Positions 38,974 through 48,993 are shown, counted from the stretch's first letter. The stretch: 64,000 bases of DNA from Kaistella gelatinilytica (GCF_015679325.1 NZ_JADPVI010000003.1:329524-393523); one strand, 5' to 3'. Translations and numbers: made by a program. Notes: generated by a model from the letters alone, not told the origin.

Positions 38974-39061
38974 TCCATTAACATTGTACTTGAAAATGTT
39001 AAATTGTGTTAAATACAGTTTATGAAAAAGGTGTTTTCACCCATTCTAAAACTTGAATACC

Positions 39062-39069
39062 TACTTTTG
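39062..39069 (+). promoter_or_regulatory. -7 box upstream of the NlpC/P60 gene
   Basis: TACTTTTG matches TAnnTTTG and lies 53 bases before the chosen ATG at 39123. Confidence 0.45.
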
Positions 39070-39122
39070 CTTTGCATTTAAAAACAAATATTACTTTTTT
39101 AACACAGAAAATAAATATATAT

Positions 39123-39812
39123 ATGAAGAGAAGAGTTCTGTTTTATTTAGTTGGAGTGATTGCTACGATATCTTTGCAATCTTGTGTAACCAACTACGTG
39201 GTATCAGCACCACAGACTTATGTTAATGAATACAAATCAGATGCCAAACTTGCATCACTTGATAATAAAAGATTAGAAACTGCAAAAGCGCAATTGTTAA
39301 ACAGTTTCAAAGATGAGAAGTTCGCAGCAGCAAAGACTTTAGAAGCATCTTTAAAAAATGAAGAAATTTCCAGAACAGTAAGATTTACTCAGAAATTAGA
39401 CGATATTTTAAAAGAAGCAGAATCTTATTTAGGAACTCCTTACCGTTACGGCGGAATGACAAGAAGCGGAATCGATTGTTCTGCATTTGTACTTTCAGTT
39501 TTCGGTGCAGTAACCGGGATGAGTTTGCCAAGAGTAGCAGCATCTCAAGCTCAGGAAGGAGAGAAAATTAATAAGGAAGACCTTCAAAAAGGAGACTTAG
39601 TTTTCTTTTCACACGGTAGAGGTAAAATATCTCACGTAGGGATCGTAGAAAACGTAACAGCAGATGGTCAGGTCACATTTATTCACTCAGCAACTTCGAA
39701 AGGAGTAATGATATCGTCACTCGATGATTCGTATTGGGGACCGAAATTCAGATTTGCTAAAAGAGTAATGTCTCAAAACATTTTCAACAGTAATTTCGCA
39801 AATAACAATTAA
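39123..39812 (+). CDS. NlpC/P60-family cell-wall endopeptidase lipoprotein
   Basis: I start at the ATG at 39123 (MKRRVLFYLVGV) because it gives a clean lipoprotein signal with lipobox SLQSC and Cys21; the frame is open further upstream. A helical linker (about 40-95) leads to the C40 papain-like domain: catalytic Cys119 in SGIDCSAFV, His171 in ISHVGIVENV and the third polar residue His188 in FIHSA. It probably cleaves peptide stems of peptidoglycan (gamma-D-Glu-diaminopimelate bonds in this family) from a lipid-anchored position. The 229-residue length is normal for Spr/NlpC-like proteins. Confidence 0.92.
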   Translation: MKRRVLFYLVGVIATISLQSCVTNYVVSAPQTYVNEYKSDAKLASLDNKRLETAKAQLLNSFKDEKFAAAKTLEASLKNEEISRTVRFTQKLDDILKEAESYLGTPYRYGGMTRSGIDCSAFVLSVFGAVTGMSLPRVAASQAQEGEKINKEDLQKGDLVFFSHGRGKISHVGIVENVTADGQVTFIHSATSKGVMISSLDDSYWGPKFRFAKRVMSQNIFNSNFANNN

Positions 39813-39838
39813 AAGTTATATTCTAGATAATTGATTTA

Positions 39839-39866
39839 AAGCTACCAGAAACGGTAGCTTTTTTGT
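39839..39866 (+). terminator. intrinsic terminator after the NlpC/P60 gene
   Basis: aagctacc (39839-39846) pairs with ggtagctt (39853-39860), followed by tttt. Confidence 0.85.
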
Positions 39867-40190
39867 GCTCTGTGATTAACTAAACCTTACTAGAAATCGC
39901 GTTCTGTTTAAAGGACAGTTTAATAATAAATTAATAGGTAATGAAAGTACACACTACATAATTTAAGCAAGCGTACTTTATTTTTCTTTCTCAAGAGACC
40001 TTGAACGTATTCCAAGAAGTTTATAATCCTTCCAGATGAAGGAAATTAAAAGTGATGCAGTTTGAAGTATAATTTATTTAGATATTTTATTATAAACTGA
40101 AATTTACTACAGAAACTATCACTTAAATTTTTAAAACTTAAGTCTGAATACGATTAAAAGTAAAGTAGAAATTTTAAGCTGACTTTCAGA
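39867..40190. other. intergenic stretch without recognised features
   Basis: About 320 AT-rich bases lie between the NlpC/P60 terminator and the convergent end of rodA. I see no coding frame, repeat or strong hairpin. Confidence 0.5.
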
Positions 40191-41420
40191 TTAAACCAAA
40201 CTATTTCGATCGGTATAATTAAGTTTGAAGAAAATAAAAGTCATGATTGAAAATGCTAAAAAAGAAGATCCACCATAACTAAAAAAAGGCAGCGGGATTC
40301 CAACCGTAGGGAAAAGTCCCATGACCATTCCGAGATTGATGGCAAAGTGCATTAAAAGGATTGAGGCAAAACAATAACCGAAGACACGATTGAAAGTGGA
40401 TTTCTGCTTTTCAGATAAATAATAAATTCGCCCGATAAAAAGGGTGTAAAAAATAACAAGTACAGAAGCTCCGAAAAAGCCCCATTCTTCTCCAACAGTG
40501 CAGAAAATGTAATCTGTTTCCTGTTCCGGAACAAATTTCCCTTGTGTTACAGAACCTTCCTTGTATCCTTTTCCAAAAAAACCACCTGATCCTATAGCCG
40601 TTTTCGAGTATAATAAATTATATCCCGAAGTGTCGCGAAATGCTTTTTCACCTTTGTAAAGAACTTCAATTCTTTCCCGTTGATGTTTAGGCATCTTTTC
40701 CAGAATTTTTGGGGAACCGTAAGCCAATCCGCAAAGGAGTACAAATGAACCTATAAAATAGACAACTGAATATATATCCCAGTGAATTTTGTAGTAATTA
40801 AATAAAATAATGATCCCGTAAATAACTGCGATGCCTATTATGATGTAAACAGGATCGATTGCCAAGGCTGTCAAAAATACAGCCGCTAAAATTCCACCTA
40901 CTCCGAAAAACCACCCACTTAAACCTTCCCGAAAAAGTGCGATAAAATAAGCCGTAAATACTAGCAACGAACCTACATCGGGGATTGCTAAAACCACTAC
41001 TGCCGGAATTCCGATAATGGCTAATGAAGTCCATAAAGATTTTTTTACTTTCAGATTAAAATCTGGTCCGGAAACATAATTGGCAAGCATCAATGAAACC
41101 CCAATTTTTGCAAATTCTACAGGCTGCATCGTAATTCCGCCAAATTTATACCAGTTTCTTTGTCCTAAAATTTCGGTCCCAAAAGGAAATAATCCGATCA
41201 ACAAAAGAACGCCTCCAACATAGATGATACTGGAGAAATTTTCGAAAAATTTGGTTCTCATCATAAAGATCATGAGTCCCACCACAAGAGATATACAGAA
41301 AAAAATCAGTTGTTTTTTTCCTAAAGTTTCATCAACACTATAAATATTTGCCACGGCAAAAAGGGATATGGCGAGATAGAGAAAAATGCTGAGCTTATCT
41401 AAACCTTCTGTCCACTTCAT
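40191..41420 (-). CDS. rodA: rod-shape peptidoglycan polymerase RodA
   Basis: RodA is the SEDS-family glycosyltransferase that polymerises lipid II during elongation, working with PBP2. The 409-residue protein has about ten membrane segments and SEDS motifs near RNWYKFGGITMQPVEFAKI, FVPEQETDYIFCTVGEEWGF and the C-terminal PTVGIPLPFFSYGGSSF. Its start overlaps the mrdA stop by 4 bases. It is the last gene of mreB-mreC-mreD-mrdA-rodA. Confidence 0.96.
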   Translation of the reverse strand: MKWTEGLDKLSIFLYLAISLFAVANIYSVDETLGKKQLIFFCISLVVGLMIFMMRTKFFENFSSIIYVGGVLLLIGLFPFGTEILGQRNWYKFGGITMQPVEFAKIGVSLMLANYVSGPDFNLKVKKSLWTSLAIIGIPAVVVLAIPDVGSLLVFTAYFIALFREGLSGWFFGVGGILAAVFLTALAIDPVYIIIGIAVIYGIIILFNYYKIHWDIYSVVYFIGSFVLLCGLAYGSPKILEKMPKHQRERIEVLYKGEKAFRDTSGYNLLYSKTAIGSGGFFGKGYKEGSVTQGKFVPEQETDYIFCTVGEEWGFFGASVLVIFYTLFIGRIYYLSEKQKSTFNRVFGYCFASILLMHFAINLGMVMGLFPTVGIPLPFFSYGGSSFLAFSIMTFIFFKLNYTDRNSLV

Positions 41421-43435
41421 TTGGTCGGTGTATTAATTTTTGATTTAGAACGCAACGAGTCCATTTTGTAAATAAGTTTAGTTCTTATGGCTTCATTTTT
41501 AACAACCTTTAAACTGTCTTTAAGATTTTGAACTAGTGCAGAATCTTTGTTAGGTTCTTTGTACAAACCTTTTCTTTTCAATTCAACAACCCATTGTCTT
41601 TTATATTCAGGCATAAAACTGGCGTTCACTAATTTTTTGTACAATTGTTCGCGCTTCAGATCGCCTGTTAAATATTTTTCTGCGATGGCAGTTGCTGCAG
41701 GTCCAGCCCAAGTTGCTCCGAAACCGGCATGTTCCATTACGGCTGCAATTACAATTTTAGGATTTTCTGCGGGAGCTGCCAAGACAAAAATCGAGTTATC
41801 TTTTCCTTGTGGCACTTGTGCTGTTCCCGTTTTTGCAAGCATGGTAAAATCATTTGATTTCAAACTTCTTGCTGTTCCCGCTAAAACAACCTGTTCCATT
41901 CCTTTAATGATCGGTCCGAAATATTTAGGATCTACCAGTGTTTTATGTTTTACTTTGAACCTTGGATCTGGATTTGGTTTTCCATCGATTGATTTTACAA
42001 TGTGAGGCGTATAATACCACCCTTTATTTACGATCGCAGCTGTTGCATTTGCCATTTGCATTGGGGTAAGTAACACATCTCCTTGTCCCATTCCATTAAA
42101 GATAGAACCGTTCATGGTATATGCTGAACTCCAGTCTTTTTTGCCACCACTTCTTTTTTCGTAAAATTCACCACTCGGAATTCTTCCTTTTGAACCTACA
42201 GCCAGATCATTATTTAAAAATTCTCCAACCCCAAAACTGCTCATGATTTTTTTCCATTCGTCAACTCCTTTCGTAGGATCTCCCGGATATTTATTCATGA
42301 TCGCAATAAAAGCGTAGGTAAAATAGCAGTTGCTGGAAACCTGGATAGAGGGAATTAATGGAACTGCACCACCGTGACCTTTCACGCGCAATCCCCGATA
42401 ATTAAATCCACCACCGCAGGGAAAAATTGTATTTTCATCCATCACACCCATTTGCATTCCTGCCGCTGCAGTAAGCAGTTTAAAGGTAGAACCTGGTGGA
42501 TAAGCCGCCTGAACAGACCGGTCAAAAGTAGGTCGGCTGTTATAAACCGTGTCCATTTGCAAACGGTAAAGATTTTTAGTTTTTTCCGGACCTATGAAAA
42601 GATTTGGATCAATATCAGGACCGGTTGCCATTACTAGAATTTCTCCCGTCTTCGGATCAAGAGCGACAATGGCGCCCTGTTTGTTGACCATCATTTCTTC
42701 TGCCATTTTCTGCAGATCGTAATCGATGGTTAAAGTAATGTCTTTCCCCGTAACAACGTCTTTATCTAAAGTACCATTTTTATAGGAACCAATGCTTCTT
42801 AAGCGGATGTCTTTCTGAATATACTGCACTCCTTTTATTCCGCGCAGATCATTTTCGTAAGATTTTTCAATACCGGTTTTGCCGATAAAATCTCCGGGTA
42901 AATAATACGCCGAATCTTTTTTTAGTTCGCGCTCATTAACTTCATTCGTATAACCCAAAAGATTTCCGGAAGTAGAAACTTCATATTGTCGCTGAGGTCT
43001 GGAAACGATATTAAAAGCTGGATATTTAAAAATGATCTCCTGAATTCTTGCAATTTCTTCCCGACTTAAATTTTTCATAAAAGTCATCGGCGTCAATTTC
43101 GAGTAATATCTTTCGTTTTTAATGGAGTTGATGATTTTGATAAAATTGGGCTTATCAATTTTCATCAGATTACAAAAATCTAAAGTATCAAAATCAGGTT
43201 TCATCAATGCTTGCGTAAAAGAAATTTCATAAGAAGGCTGATTTCCCACCATAATTTTTCCGTTGCGGTCGAAGATAACCCCTCGTTGCGGAATGATGTA
43301 TTCCGTTTTGATCGAAGTATTTGCTGCATTTAAAGCATATCGGTCTGTGAAAAGCTGTAAATACGAAAGTCTTGCTATGAATATTAAAGCAAGTATTCCT
43401 AAGATGGCGGTGATTTTTAAATATTGTGACTTCAA
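41417..43435 (-). CDS. mrdA: penicillin-binding protein 2 (elongation transpeptidase)
   Basis: This 672-residue class B PBP crosslinks peptidoglycan during elongation. One N-terminal membrane segment (about 8-27) is followed by the pedestal domain with RGVIFDRNGKIM. The transpeptidase has STFK at 316-319, SSN (QVSSNCYF) and KTG (LAKTGTAQVP). The C-terminal ~60 residues are charged and Lys-rich. It overlaps mreD and rodA by 4 bases on each side (ATGA-type coupling), so synthesis of the elongasome parts is likely coupled. Confidence 0.95.
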   Translation of the reverse strand: MKSQYLKITAILGILALIFIARLSYLQLFTDRYALNAANTSIKTEYIIPQRGVIFDRNGKIMVGNQPSYEISFTQALMKPDFDTLDFCNLMKIDKPNFIKIINSIKNERYYSKLTPMTFMKNLSREEIARIQEIIFKYPAFNIVSRPQRQYEVSTSGNLLGYTNEVNERELKKDSAYYLPGDFIGKTGIEKSYENDLRGIKGVQYIQKDIRLRSIGSYKNGTLDKDVVTGKDITLTIDYDLQKMAEEMMVNKQGAIVALDPKTGEILVMATGPDIDPNLFIGPEKTKNLYRLQMDTVYNSRPTFDRSVQAAYPPGSTFKLLTAAAGMQMGVMDENTIFPCGGGFNYRGLRVKGHGGAVPLIPSIQVSSNCYFTYAFIAIMNKYPGDPTKGVDEWKKIMSSFGVGEFLNNDLAVGSKGRIPSGEFYEKRSGGKKDWSSAYTMNGSIFNGMGQGDVLLTPMQMANATAAIVNKGWYYTPHIVKSIDGKPNPDPRFKVKHKTLVDPKYFGPIIKGMEQVVLAGTARSLKSNDFTMLAKTGTAQVPQGKDNSIFVLAAPAENPKIVIAAVMEHAGFGATWAGPAATAIAEKYLTGDLKREQLYKKLVNASFMPEYKRQWVVELKRKGLYKEPNKDSALVQNLKDSLKVVKNEAIRTKLIYKMDSLRSKSKINTPTK

Positions 43436-43938
43436 ACCTTCTGTTTGATTTTAAATGCTAAAGCGTAGAGAACGATAAATACAAATGAGATCGCACTCGT
43501 TGCTAAAATGTTAATGAATATTTCGAATAACCTGCTTAATTTAAAAAACTCAATAGATTGCACGAGAAACTGGTGCAGAAATATACTGGAGAATATAAAA
43601 AAGAAGTATTGCGACCACTGTAAAGTTTGAAAAGAAAAGAAATCGGTAGATGTATCGGTAGAAGTTCGGAAGATCAATGTTCTGAAATAAGCGATCATAA
43701 CCGTTGCGAAGGTATTGATTCCCCATGTGTACATAAAAGCGTCAATTCCTAATCCCAAAATAAAACTTAAAGCTAAAAATTGAAATTTATTTCTAAAGAA
43801 CGGATAGAACATCACAAAAACAGGATACAAAACCGGTGTATATTTCCCGAAAAGCATAATGCGGTTCAGCACAAAAATTTGTAATGCAATGAGCAAAACA
43901 ATCATCAGAAGATCTGTAAATAGTGTTCTGCTTATCAT
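43432..43938 (-). CDS. mreD: rod-shape-determining membrane protein MreD
   Basis: This 168-residue protein has four to five membrane segments (LLMIVLLIALQIFVLNRI, YPVFVMFYPFF, FILGLGIDAFM, TSAISFVFIVLYALAF). MreD sequences vary strongly between phyla. The call rests on size, topology and position between mreC and mrdA, with 4-base overlaps on both sides. It helps position the elongation complex in the inner membrane. Confidence 0.88.
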   Translation of the reverse strand: MISRTLFTDLLMIVLLIALQIFVLNRIMLFGKYTPVLYPVFVMFYPFFRNKFQFLALSFILGLGIDAFMYTWGINTFATVMIAYFRTLIFRTSTDTSTDFFSFQTLQWSQYFFFIFSSIFLHQFLVQSIEFFKLSRLFEIFINILATSAISFVFIVLYALAFKIKQKV

Positions 43939-44786
43939 TTTTCTTTGTTTATCGTCGCCTGCAAAGTATCTGCAATTTTTTTAACTTCTGCTTTTTTTAG
44001 ATTTTTTACCACATAGACCTTACTCAGATTTCCCATCTTTTCGCTCAGTTCTACAGAAATATCCCAGAAACCGGTTTTGCTGTCGACCTCATAACCTGCA
44101 ACTTTACCGATCATAATTCCTTGTGGGAAAATCGCAGACTTACCATCGGTTATGATCGTATCTCCAATTTGTAGGGGAACATATTTTGGAACATCAGACA
44201 AATGCATGGTTCGCGAATCTTCACCTCTCCAGGTTAAAGTTCCAAAATAACCAGATTTCTTCAGCGCAGCATTAATTTTAATTTTATTTAAACTTAAAAC
44301 CGATTGTACCAAAGAATAAGAATCTGTGGTGTTGATCACAATTCCGGCGATTCCGTTTGGTGCCATAACGCCCATCTTGGGCAGAACGCCATCTCTTTTT
44401 CCACGGTTGATGGTGAAGTAATTGTCTTTTCGGTTGATGCTGTTGAAAACAATTTCGCCGTCGACAAAAGTGTAGATCTGGCCACCTCCAATGGTATCGT
44501 GAACTTTTCTGAATTGTGGTTTTCCGGTAGAGTTATTGCCATAAACCTGCTCCATCAAAGTTTTGTTCTGAGCAACCAACTGTTCGTTGATCTGTTTCAG
44601 TTTCAGGTAAGAAGCGCCTTCGTCAATATATCCTGAAACCCAGGAATTAAAAGCCGCAGTTTGTCCCGCAACCCACGACTGTTGCATTGAATTTCTGCTG
44701 AAAACCAAAACCAAGGCTATGAGTTGCAGAAATATAAAGAAGACGAATAGGCCGTTCTTCGAAAATAATCTCAGCAAAAATCCCAT
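43935..44786 (-). CDS. mreC: rod-shape-determining protein MreC
   Basis: This 283-residue protein has one membrane segment (about 11-30) and a periplasmic coiled coil (about 60-85, LKLKQINEQLVAQNKTLMEQ). The MreC beta domains follow with NYFTINRGKRDGVLPKMGV (where family members have Gly-x-x-xGV), GIAGIV and GDTIITDGKSAIFPQGIMIG. MreC links PBP2/RodA to MreB. It begins 27 bases after mreB and overlaps mreD by 4 bases. Confidence 0.94.
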   Translation of the reverse strand: MGFLLRLFSKNGLFVFFIFLQLIALVLVFSRNSMQQSWVAGQTAAFNSWVSGYIDEGASYLKLKQINEQLVAQNKTLMEQVYGNNSTGKPQFRKVHDTIGGGQIYTFVDGEIVFNSINRKDNYFTINRGKRDGVLPKMGVMAPNGIAGIVINTTDSYSLVQSVLSLNKIKINAALKKSGYFGTLTWRGEDSRTMHLSDVPKYVPLQIGDTIITDGKSAIFPQGIMIGKVAGYEVDSKTGFWDISVELSEKMGNLSKVYVVKNLKKAEVKKIADTLQATINKEK

Positions 44787-44813
44787 CGGTTAATGTCGTA
44801 AAAAGTTAAAAAT

Positions 44814-45839
44814 TTATTTAATAAGGAAATTGAATTTATCCATATTTTTCAAAGCGATACCTGTACCACGAACTACTGCTCTCAATGGATCTTCAGCTAC
44901 AAAAACAGGCAATCCAGTTTTCTTGTGAAGTCGATCAGCAAGTCCTCTTAATAAAGCACCACCTCCTGCAAGGTAAATTCCTGTTTTATAGATATCTGCT
45001 GCCAATTCTGGCGGCGTAAGAGAAAGTGTTTCCATTACCGCATCTTCGATTCTGATGATGGATTTGTCTAAAGCACGCGCGATTTCTTTGTAGTTCACCA
45101 TTATTTCTTTTGGTTTACCGGTAATCAAATCACGTCCTTGAACCGGAACATCTTCGATATCTACATCAAGTTCTTCAACGGCGGAACCTACTTCGATCTT
45201 TACTCTCTCAGCAGTTCTTTCCCCGATGTATAAATTATGGTGTGTTCTTAAATAGTAAGCAATATCATTGGTGAAAACATCACCTGCAATTTTCACAGAC
45301 TTATCACAAACAATTCCACCCAAAGCAACAACTGCAATTTCAGTCGTACCACCGCCTATGTCGATGATCATATTACCTTCAGGTTTCTGAACATCAATTC
45401 CTACACCGATTGCTGCAGCCATTGGTTCATAAATAAGACGTACTTCTTTTGCGTTTACTTTTTGTGCAGAATCTCTTACCGCTCTTTTTTCAACTTCTGT
45501 AATTCCGGAAGGAATACAGATCACAATTTTTAATGAAGGCTGAAAAAGTTTTCCTTTAATGCCCGGAATTTGTTTGATGAACTCCTTGATCATGTGTTCA
45601 GAAGCGTGAAAATCAGCAATTACGCCATCTTTCAAAGGTCGGATCGTTTTGATGTCTTCGTGGGTTTTTCCCTGCATGTGTTTGGCTTTTTCCCCAACCG
45701 CAATGGGTTTTCCGGTAGAACGCTCAATCGCTACAATAGAAGGTTGATCAATTACAATTTTATTGTTATGTATAATAAGTGTGTTCGCTGTTCCTAGATC
45801 AATCGCAATATCTTGCGTGAACATATCAAATAAGCCCAT
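44814..45839 (-). CDS. mreB: rod-shape actin-like protein MreB
   Basis: MreB is the bacterial actin that guides lateral wall synthesis. The 341-residue protein has actin ATPase motifs: IDLGTANTLI (phosphate 1), MIIDIGGGTTEIAVVALGGI (phosphate 2) and YLAGGGALLRGL (adenosine). IRPLKDGVIADFHASE is characteristic. It is the first gene of the elongation operon, with a -7 box TATCTTTG about 24 bases upstream. Confidence 0.97.
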   Translation of the reverse strand: MGLFDMFTQDIAIDLGTANTLIIHNNKIVIDQPSIVAIERSTGKPIAVGEKAKHMQGKTHEDIKTIRPLKDGVIADFHASEHMIKEFIKQIPGIKGKLFQPSLKIVICIPSGITEVEKRAVRDSAQKVNAKEVRLIYEPMAAAIGVGIDVQKPEGNMIIDIGGGTTEIAVVALGGIVCDKSVKIAGDVFTNDIAYYLRTHHNLYIGERTAERVKIEVGSAVEELDVDIEDVPVQGRDLITGKPKEIMVNYKEIARALDKSIIRIEDAVMETLSLTPPELAADIYKTGIYLAGGGALLRGLADRLHKKTGLPVFVAEDPLRAVVRGTGIALKNMDKFNFLIK

Positions 45840-45862
45840 TTTTCGTGATTTTTTTAAGTGTA

Positions 45863-45870
45863 CAAAGATA
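45863..45870 (-). promoter_or_regulatory. -7 box upstream of the mre operon
   Basis: On the minus strand the sequence is TATCTTTG, matching TAnnTTTG, 23 bases before the mreB ATG. The 248-base gap to hemA also holds the hemA promoter facing the other way. Confidence 0.5.
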
Positions 45871-46070
45871 TAAATTTAGAACCGTTCTAAAAACTGCATT
45901 TCAACTAATTTAGGTTAAAGTTTTATTAAAGTTCTATTACCTCATCTAATAACTTTTTTATGTTGGAAATATTTCATAATCAGCAGAAAATAGAATGGAA
46001 AGAGAATTTTCGATAGACTTTCGTGATAATCTTCATATTGTATTGTAATCTTATATTGAATTTAAAATCT

Positions 46071-46078
46071 TAAATTTG
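46071..46078 (+). promoter_or_regulatory. -7 box of the hem operon, very close to the start codon
   Basis: TAAATTTG at 46071-46078 has TTG at 46048-46050 about 20 bases upstream. The hemA ATG is only 9 bases after the box, so the transcript would be leaderless or nearly so. Confidence 0.55.
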
Positions 46079-46087
46079 CGGGTGTTT

Positions 46088-47362
46088 ATGAATCAGGATT
46101 TTAACATTCACAAAACTGCTAATTTTGCCGTTCTCAGTATCAGTTTCGAAAAAGCTGATGCGGAAACCCGTGGGAAATTTTCTTTTTTTGATGAAAATAT
46201 TAAAAACTTTGTCAATGAGATCCACGGGCAAAGTTTAGGTGATGCATTCGTAGTTTCTACCTGCAACAGAACAGAAATTTACACGACTACCCAAAATTAT
46301 CTGCTTATCGCAGAACTGTATTGCAAGATCATCGGCGTAAGTCTCACCGATTTCATGAAATACGTCAACGTTCTGAAAAGAGAAGAAGCATTAAATCATC
46401 TTTTCCGTGTAGCAGCAGGATTAGAAAGTCAGATCATCGGTGATTTCGAAATCATCGGTCAGATCAAAAATGCCTATTACCGTTTCAAAAAAGAAAAGCA
46501 AAACTCCAATCCTTTTTTAGAAAGAGCCATTAATTCTGCCATTCAAATTTCCAAAAGAATTAAGAATGAAACCGGGATTTCCAATGGAGCAGCTTCAGTA
46601 TCTTATGCTGCGGTCCATTATATCTTAAAAAATCAGACTCAGATTTCTGACAAAAATATTTTGTTGCTGGGAGTTGGCGAGATCGGTCAAAATACGGTGG
46701 AAAATTTGGTAAAACATGTTTACAAACCGAGAGTAAAAATTGCGAACCGAAGTCTGGCTAAAGCCGAAAAAATAGCCGAAAAATATAAAATTCCACACAT
46801 TGAGTTTGATAATTTTCAGGAGGAATTGAGCAAAACCGATATTTTAATTGTCGCAACTGGTGCTCAACATCCCATTATCAACAAGTCTCATTTCCCGAAC
46901 GGAAAAGAAACTTTGGTCATCGATCTATCGATCCCAAATAATGTGGAGAAAAACATTACCGAAAATACCAATGTAAGTTTGGTCGATGTTGATCAGCTCT
47001 CTCTTCACATCAGTGAAACGATGATTCAGCGTCAGAAAGAAATTCCGAAAGCTGAAGAGATCATCAAAGAAATGACAAAGGATTTTCTGGAGTGGGAAAA
47101 GAAACGAAAAATGGCTCCCAACATTCACCATTTCAAAGCAGTTTTGAAAAATATGGAACGCAATGAAATGCACAACATCCACAAAAAACACAGTTACGTG
47201 GAGGTTGATGATATGAAGCTTTCTGATAAAATGATTCAGAAAATTACGAACCGTTTTGCAAAATATATCATCGATAATCCTTGGAAAGCCGAGGAGATCA
47301 GCAAGTTAATGCACGAAATTTTAGTCGAACAGCCAAACAACGAATTCAATGAGAAGCATTAA
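46088..47362 (+). CDS. hemA: glutamyl-tRNA reductase
   Basis: HemA reduces glutamyl-tRNA to glutamate-1-semialdehyde, the first committed step of tetrapyrrole synthesis. I use the ATG at 46088 (MNQDFNIHKTANFAV), since the open frame upstream runs into the promoter. Catalytic Cys59 is in VVSTCNRTEIY. Substrate and NADPH regions are AAGLESQIIGDFEIIGQIKNAY and LLLGVGEIGQNTVENL, and the C-terminal dimerisation helices are present. It overlaps hemC by 14 bases. The 424-residue length is normal. Confidence 0.96.
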   Translation: MNQDFNIHKTANFAVLSISFEKADAETRGKFSFFDENIKNFVNEIHGQSLGDAFVVSTCNRTEIYTTTQNYLLIAELYCKIIGVSLTDFMKYVNVLKREEALNHLFRVAAGLESQIIGDFEIIGQIKNAYYRFKKEKQNSNPFLERAINSAIQISKRIKNETGISNGAASVSYAAVHYILKNQTQISDKNILLLGVGEIGQNTVENLVKHVYKPRVKIANRSLAKAEKIAEKYKIPHIEFDNFQEELSKTDILIVATGAQHPIINKSHFPNGKETLVIDLSIPNNVEKNITENTNVSLVDVDQLSLHISETMIQRQKEIPKAEEIIKEMTKDFLEWEKKRKMAPNIHHFKAVLKNMERNEMHNIHKKHSYVEVDDMKLSDKMIQKITNRFAKYIIDNPWKAEEISKLMHEILVEQPNNEFNEKH

Positions 47363-48260
47363 GATAGGCACCAGAAATTCTCCGCTTGCACTTTGGCAGG
47401 CAAGAGAAGTTGCCCGAAATCTTCAAAATAAAAATTGCAAAACCGATATCACGCCGATTCTTTCTTCGGGAGATAAAAACCTGACTCAACCTCTTTACAC
47501 TTTGGGGATTACAGGAATTTTTACCAAAGACTTAGACATTGCACTCCTTAATAAAGAAGTTGACATTGCAGTTCACTCCTTAAAAGATATTCCAACCGAA
47601 TTGCCCGAAAATATTTCAATTATTGCAGTACTGAAACGCGATTATCCTGAAGATGTTTTGGTTCGAAAAACTGATTCAGCAACAGTAGAAATGAAAGATT
47701 TGAAAATTGCGACGAGCAGTTTGAGACGTCGTGCGTTCTGGTTAAGAGAGTTTCCTGATACCCAGTTTTCAGACATTCGTGGCAATGTTCAAACGAGATT
47801 AAAAAAGCTCGAAGAAAATGATTTCGATGCGACCATGTTTTCTTTGGCAGCGATCGAAAGAATGGGTTTGAATATTGATTATGAGTTTCTTCCGATCATG
47901 ATTTCAGCTCCGGCGCAAGGTGTTGTTGCGGTTTGTGCAAGAACCGATGATGCTGAAATGCGAGAAATGTTTGCCGATATCAATCACAGAAACACCCAGA
48001 TCTGTATCGAAATTGAAAGAAATTTTTTGAATACTTTAGAAGGTGGTTGTACCGCTCCAATTGGTGCTTTAGCCGAAATCAAGGACCAAAATGAAGTCCG
48101 TTTTGTTGGCAGAATATGTTCATTAGATGGAAAAAACTGTATTGAAACCGACGAGATATTTCAGTGGAATGACACGGATAATTTCGGAAAGATACTCGCG
48201 GAGAAAATCCTCAACAATGGCGGTAAAGCTTTGATGACGGAAATTAAAAATAGATTGTAA
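47349..48260 (+). CDS. hemC: hydroxymethylbilane synthase (porphobilinogen deaminase)
   Basis: HemC links four porphobilinogen units into hydroxymethylbilane. The 303-residue protein has IGTRNSPLALWQA at the start, the catalytic Asp region VDIAVHSLKDIPTELP, the Arg cluster ATSSLRRRAF, DIRGNVQTRLKKL, and the dipyrromethane cofactor Cys234 in LEGGCTAPIGA. It overlaps hemA by 14 bases. hemD follows after 33 bases. Confidence 0.97.
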   Translation: MRSIKIGTRNSPLALWQAREVARNLQNKNCKTDITPILSSGDKNLTQPLYTLGITGIFTKDLDIALLNKEVDIAVHSLKDIPTELPENISIIAVLKRDYPEDVLVRKTDSATVEMKDLKIATSSLRRRAFWLREFPDTQFSDIRGNVQTRLKKLEENDFDATMFSLAAIERMGLNIDYEFLPIMISAPAQGVVAVCARTDDAEMREMFADINHRNTQICIEIERNFLNTLEGGCTAPIGALAEIKDQNEVRFVGRICSLDGKNCIETDEIFQWNDTDNFGKILAEKILNNGGKALMTEIKNRL

Positions 48261-48293
48261 AACTTTGCTTTAAGCATTTATAGTAAAAAATAA

Positions 48294-48968
48294 ATGAAAA
48301 TTCTTTTCACAAAAAAATTGAATGAAGTAGTGATTTCCAATAAATTAGGAGATCAGTTTTCCTGGGATTTTGTGAAAGTTATTGACATTAATCCATTAAA
48401 AATACAACCGTTCGAACTGAAAAACAGATCGTTGATTTTTACCAGTGTTAATGCGGTAGATGCTTTTTTCACCAACAATTTTTTCCCCAACGAAAATTTC
48501 ATCGATAAGAATTTCAATAAAATTTACGCCGTTGGTTTTACGACAAAAATAGCGCTGCGAAAAAACGGTTTTGGTACTTTTAAAGTAGCGAAAAATGCTA
48601 AAGAACTTTCAGAATTCATCATCGACAACAGTACGAAAGAAAAATTCCTGCATTTTTGCGGAGATCTTGCTTTAGATGTTCTGGATAAAGCTTTGCCCCT
48701 GCAAAATATCTCTTACAAGAAAATTGTGGTTTACGAGACCAAATTACTCTTCCCAAAGGTTTCTGGAAATTACGATGCAGTCTGTTTTTTTAGTCCAAGC
48801 GGAGTTCGTAGTTTTGCCCAGTTTAATTCTCTCGATCACATGAGAATATTTTCTATCGGTGATACGACCGCGAATGAGATCAAAAAATTTACAAACAATC
48901 CAATTATAACAAGTAAAGAAAGCAATCTTGACGATTTGCTGAAATTAATTTCTGCCCAGAACAAATAG
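48294..48968 (+). CDS. hemD: uroporphyrinogen-III synthase
   Basis: HemD cyclises hydroxymethylbilane with inversion of ring D. The family is poorly conserved. The 224-residue protein shows its two-lobe pattern with ILFTKKLN at the start, [14 protein letters not shown] in the first lobe, and [29 protein letters not shown] in the second, including the Ser/Gly-rich substrate-contacting segments. Position between hemC and hemE gives strong support. Confidence 0.9.
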   Translation: MKILFTKKLNEVVISNKLGDQFSWDFVKVIDINPLKIQPFELKNRSLIFTSVNAVDAFFTNNFFPNENFIDKNFNKIYAVGFTTKIALRKNGFGTFKVAKNAKELSEFIIDNSTKEKFLHFCGDLALDVLDKALPLQNISYKKIVVYETKLLFPKVSGNYDAVCFFSPSGVRSFAQFNSLDHMRIFSIGDTTANEIKKFTNNPIITSKESNLDDLLKLISAQNK

Positions 48969-48993
48969 ATCTGCGCAGGGAAAATCAAAGAAT

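Noticed and set aside
46076..46087. hemA start at TTG 46076
   Set aside because: This codon overlaps the -7 box; the ATG at 46088 begins the family N-terminus.
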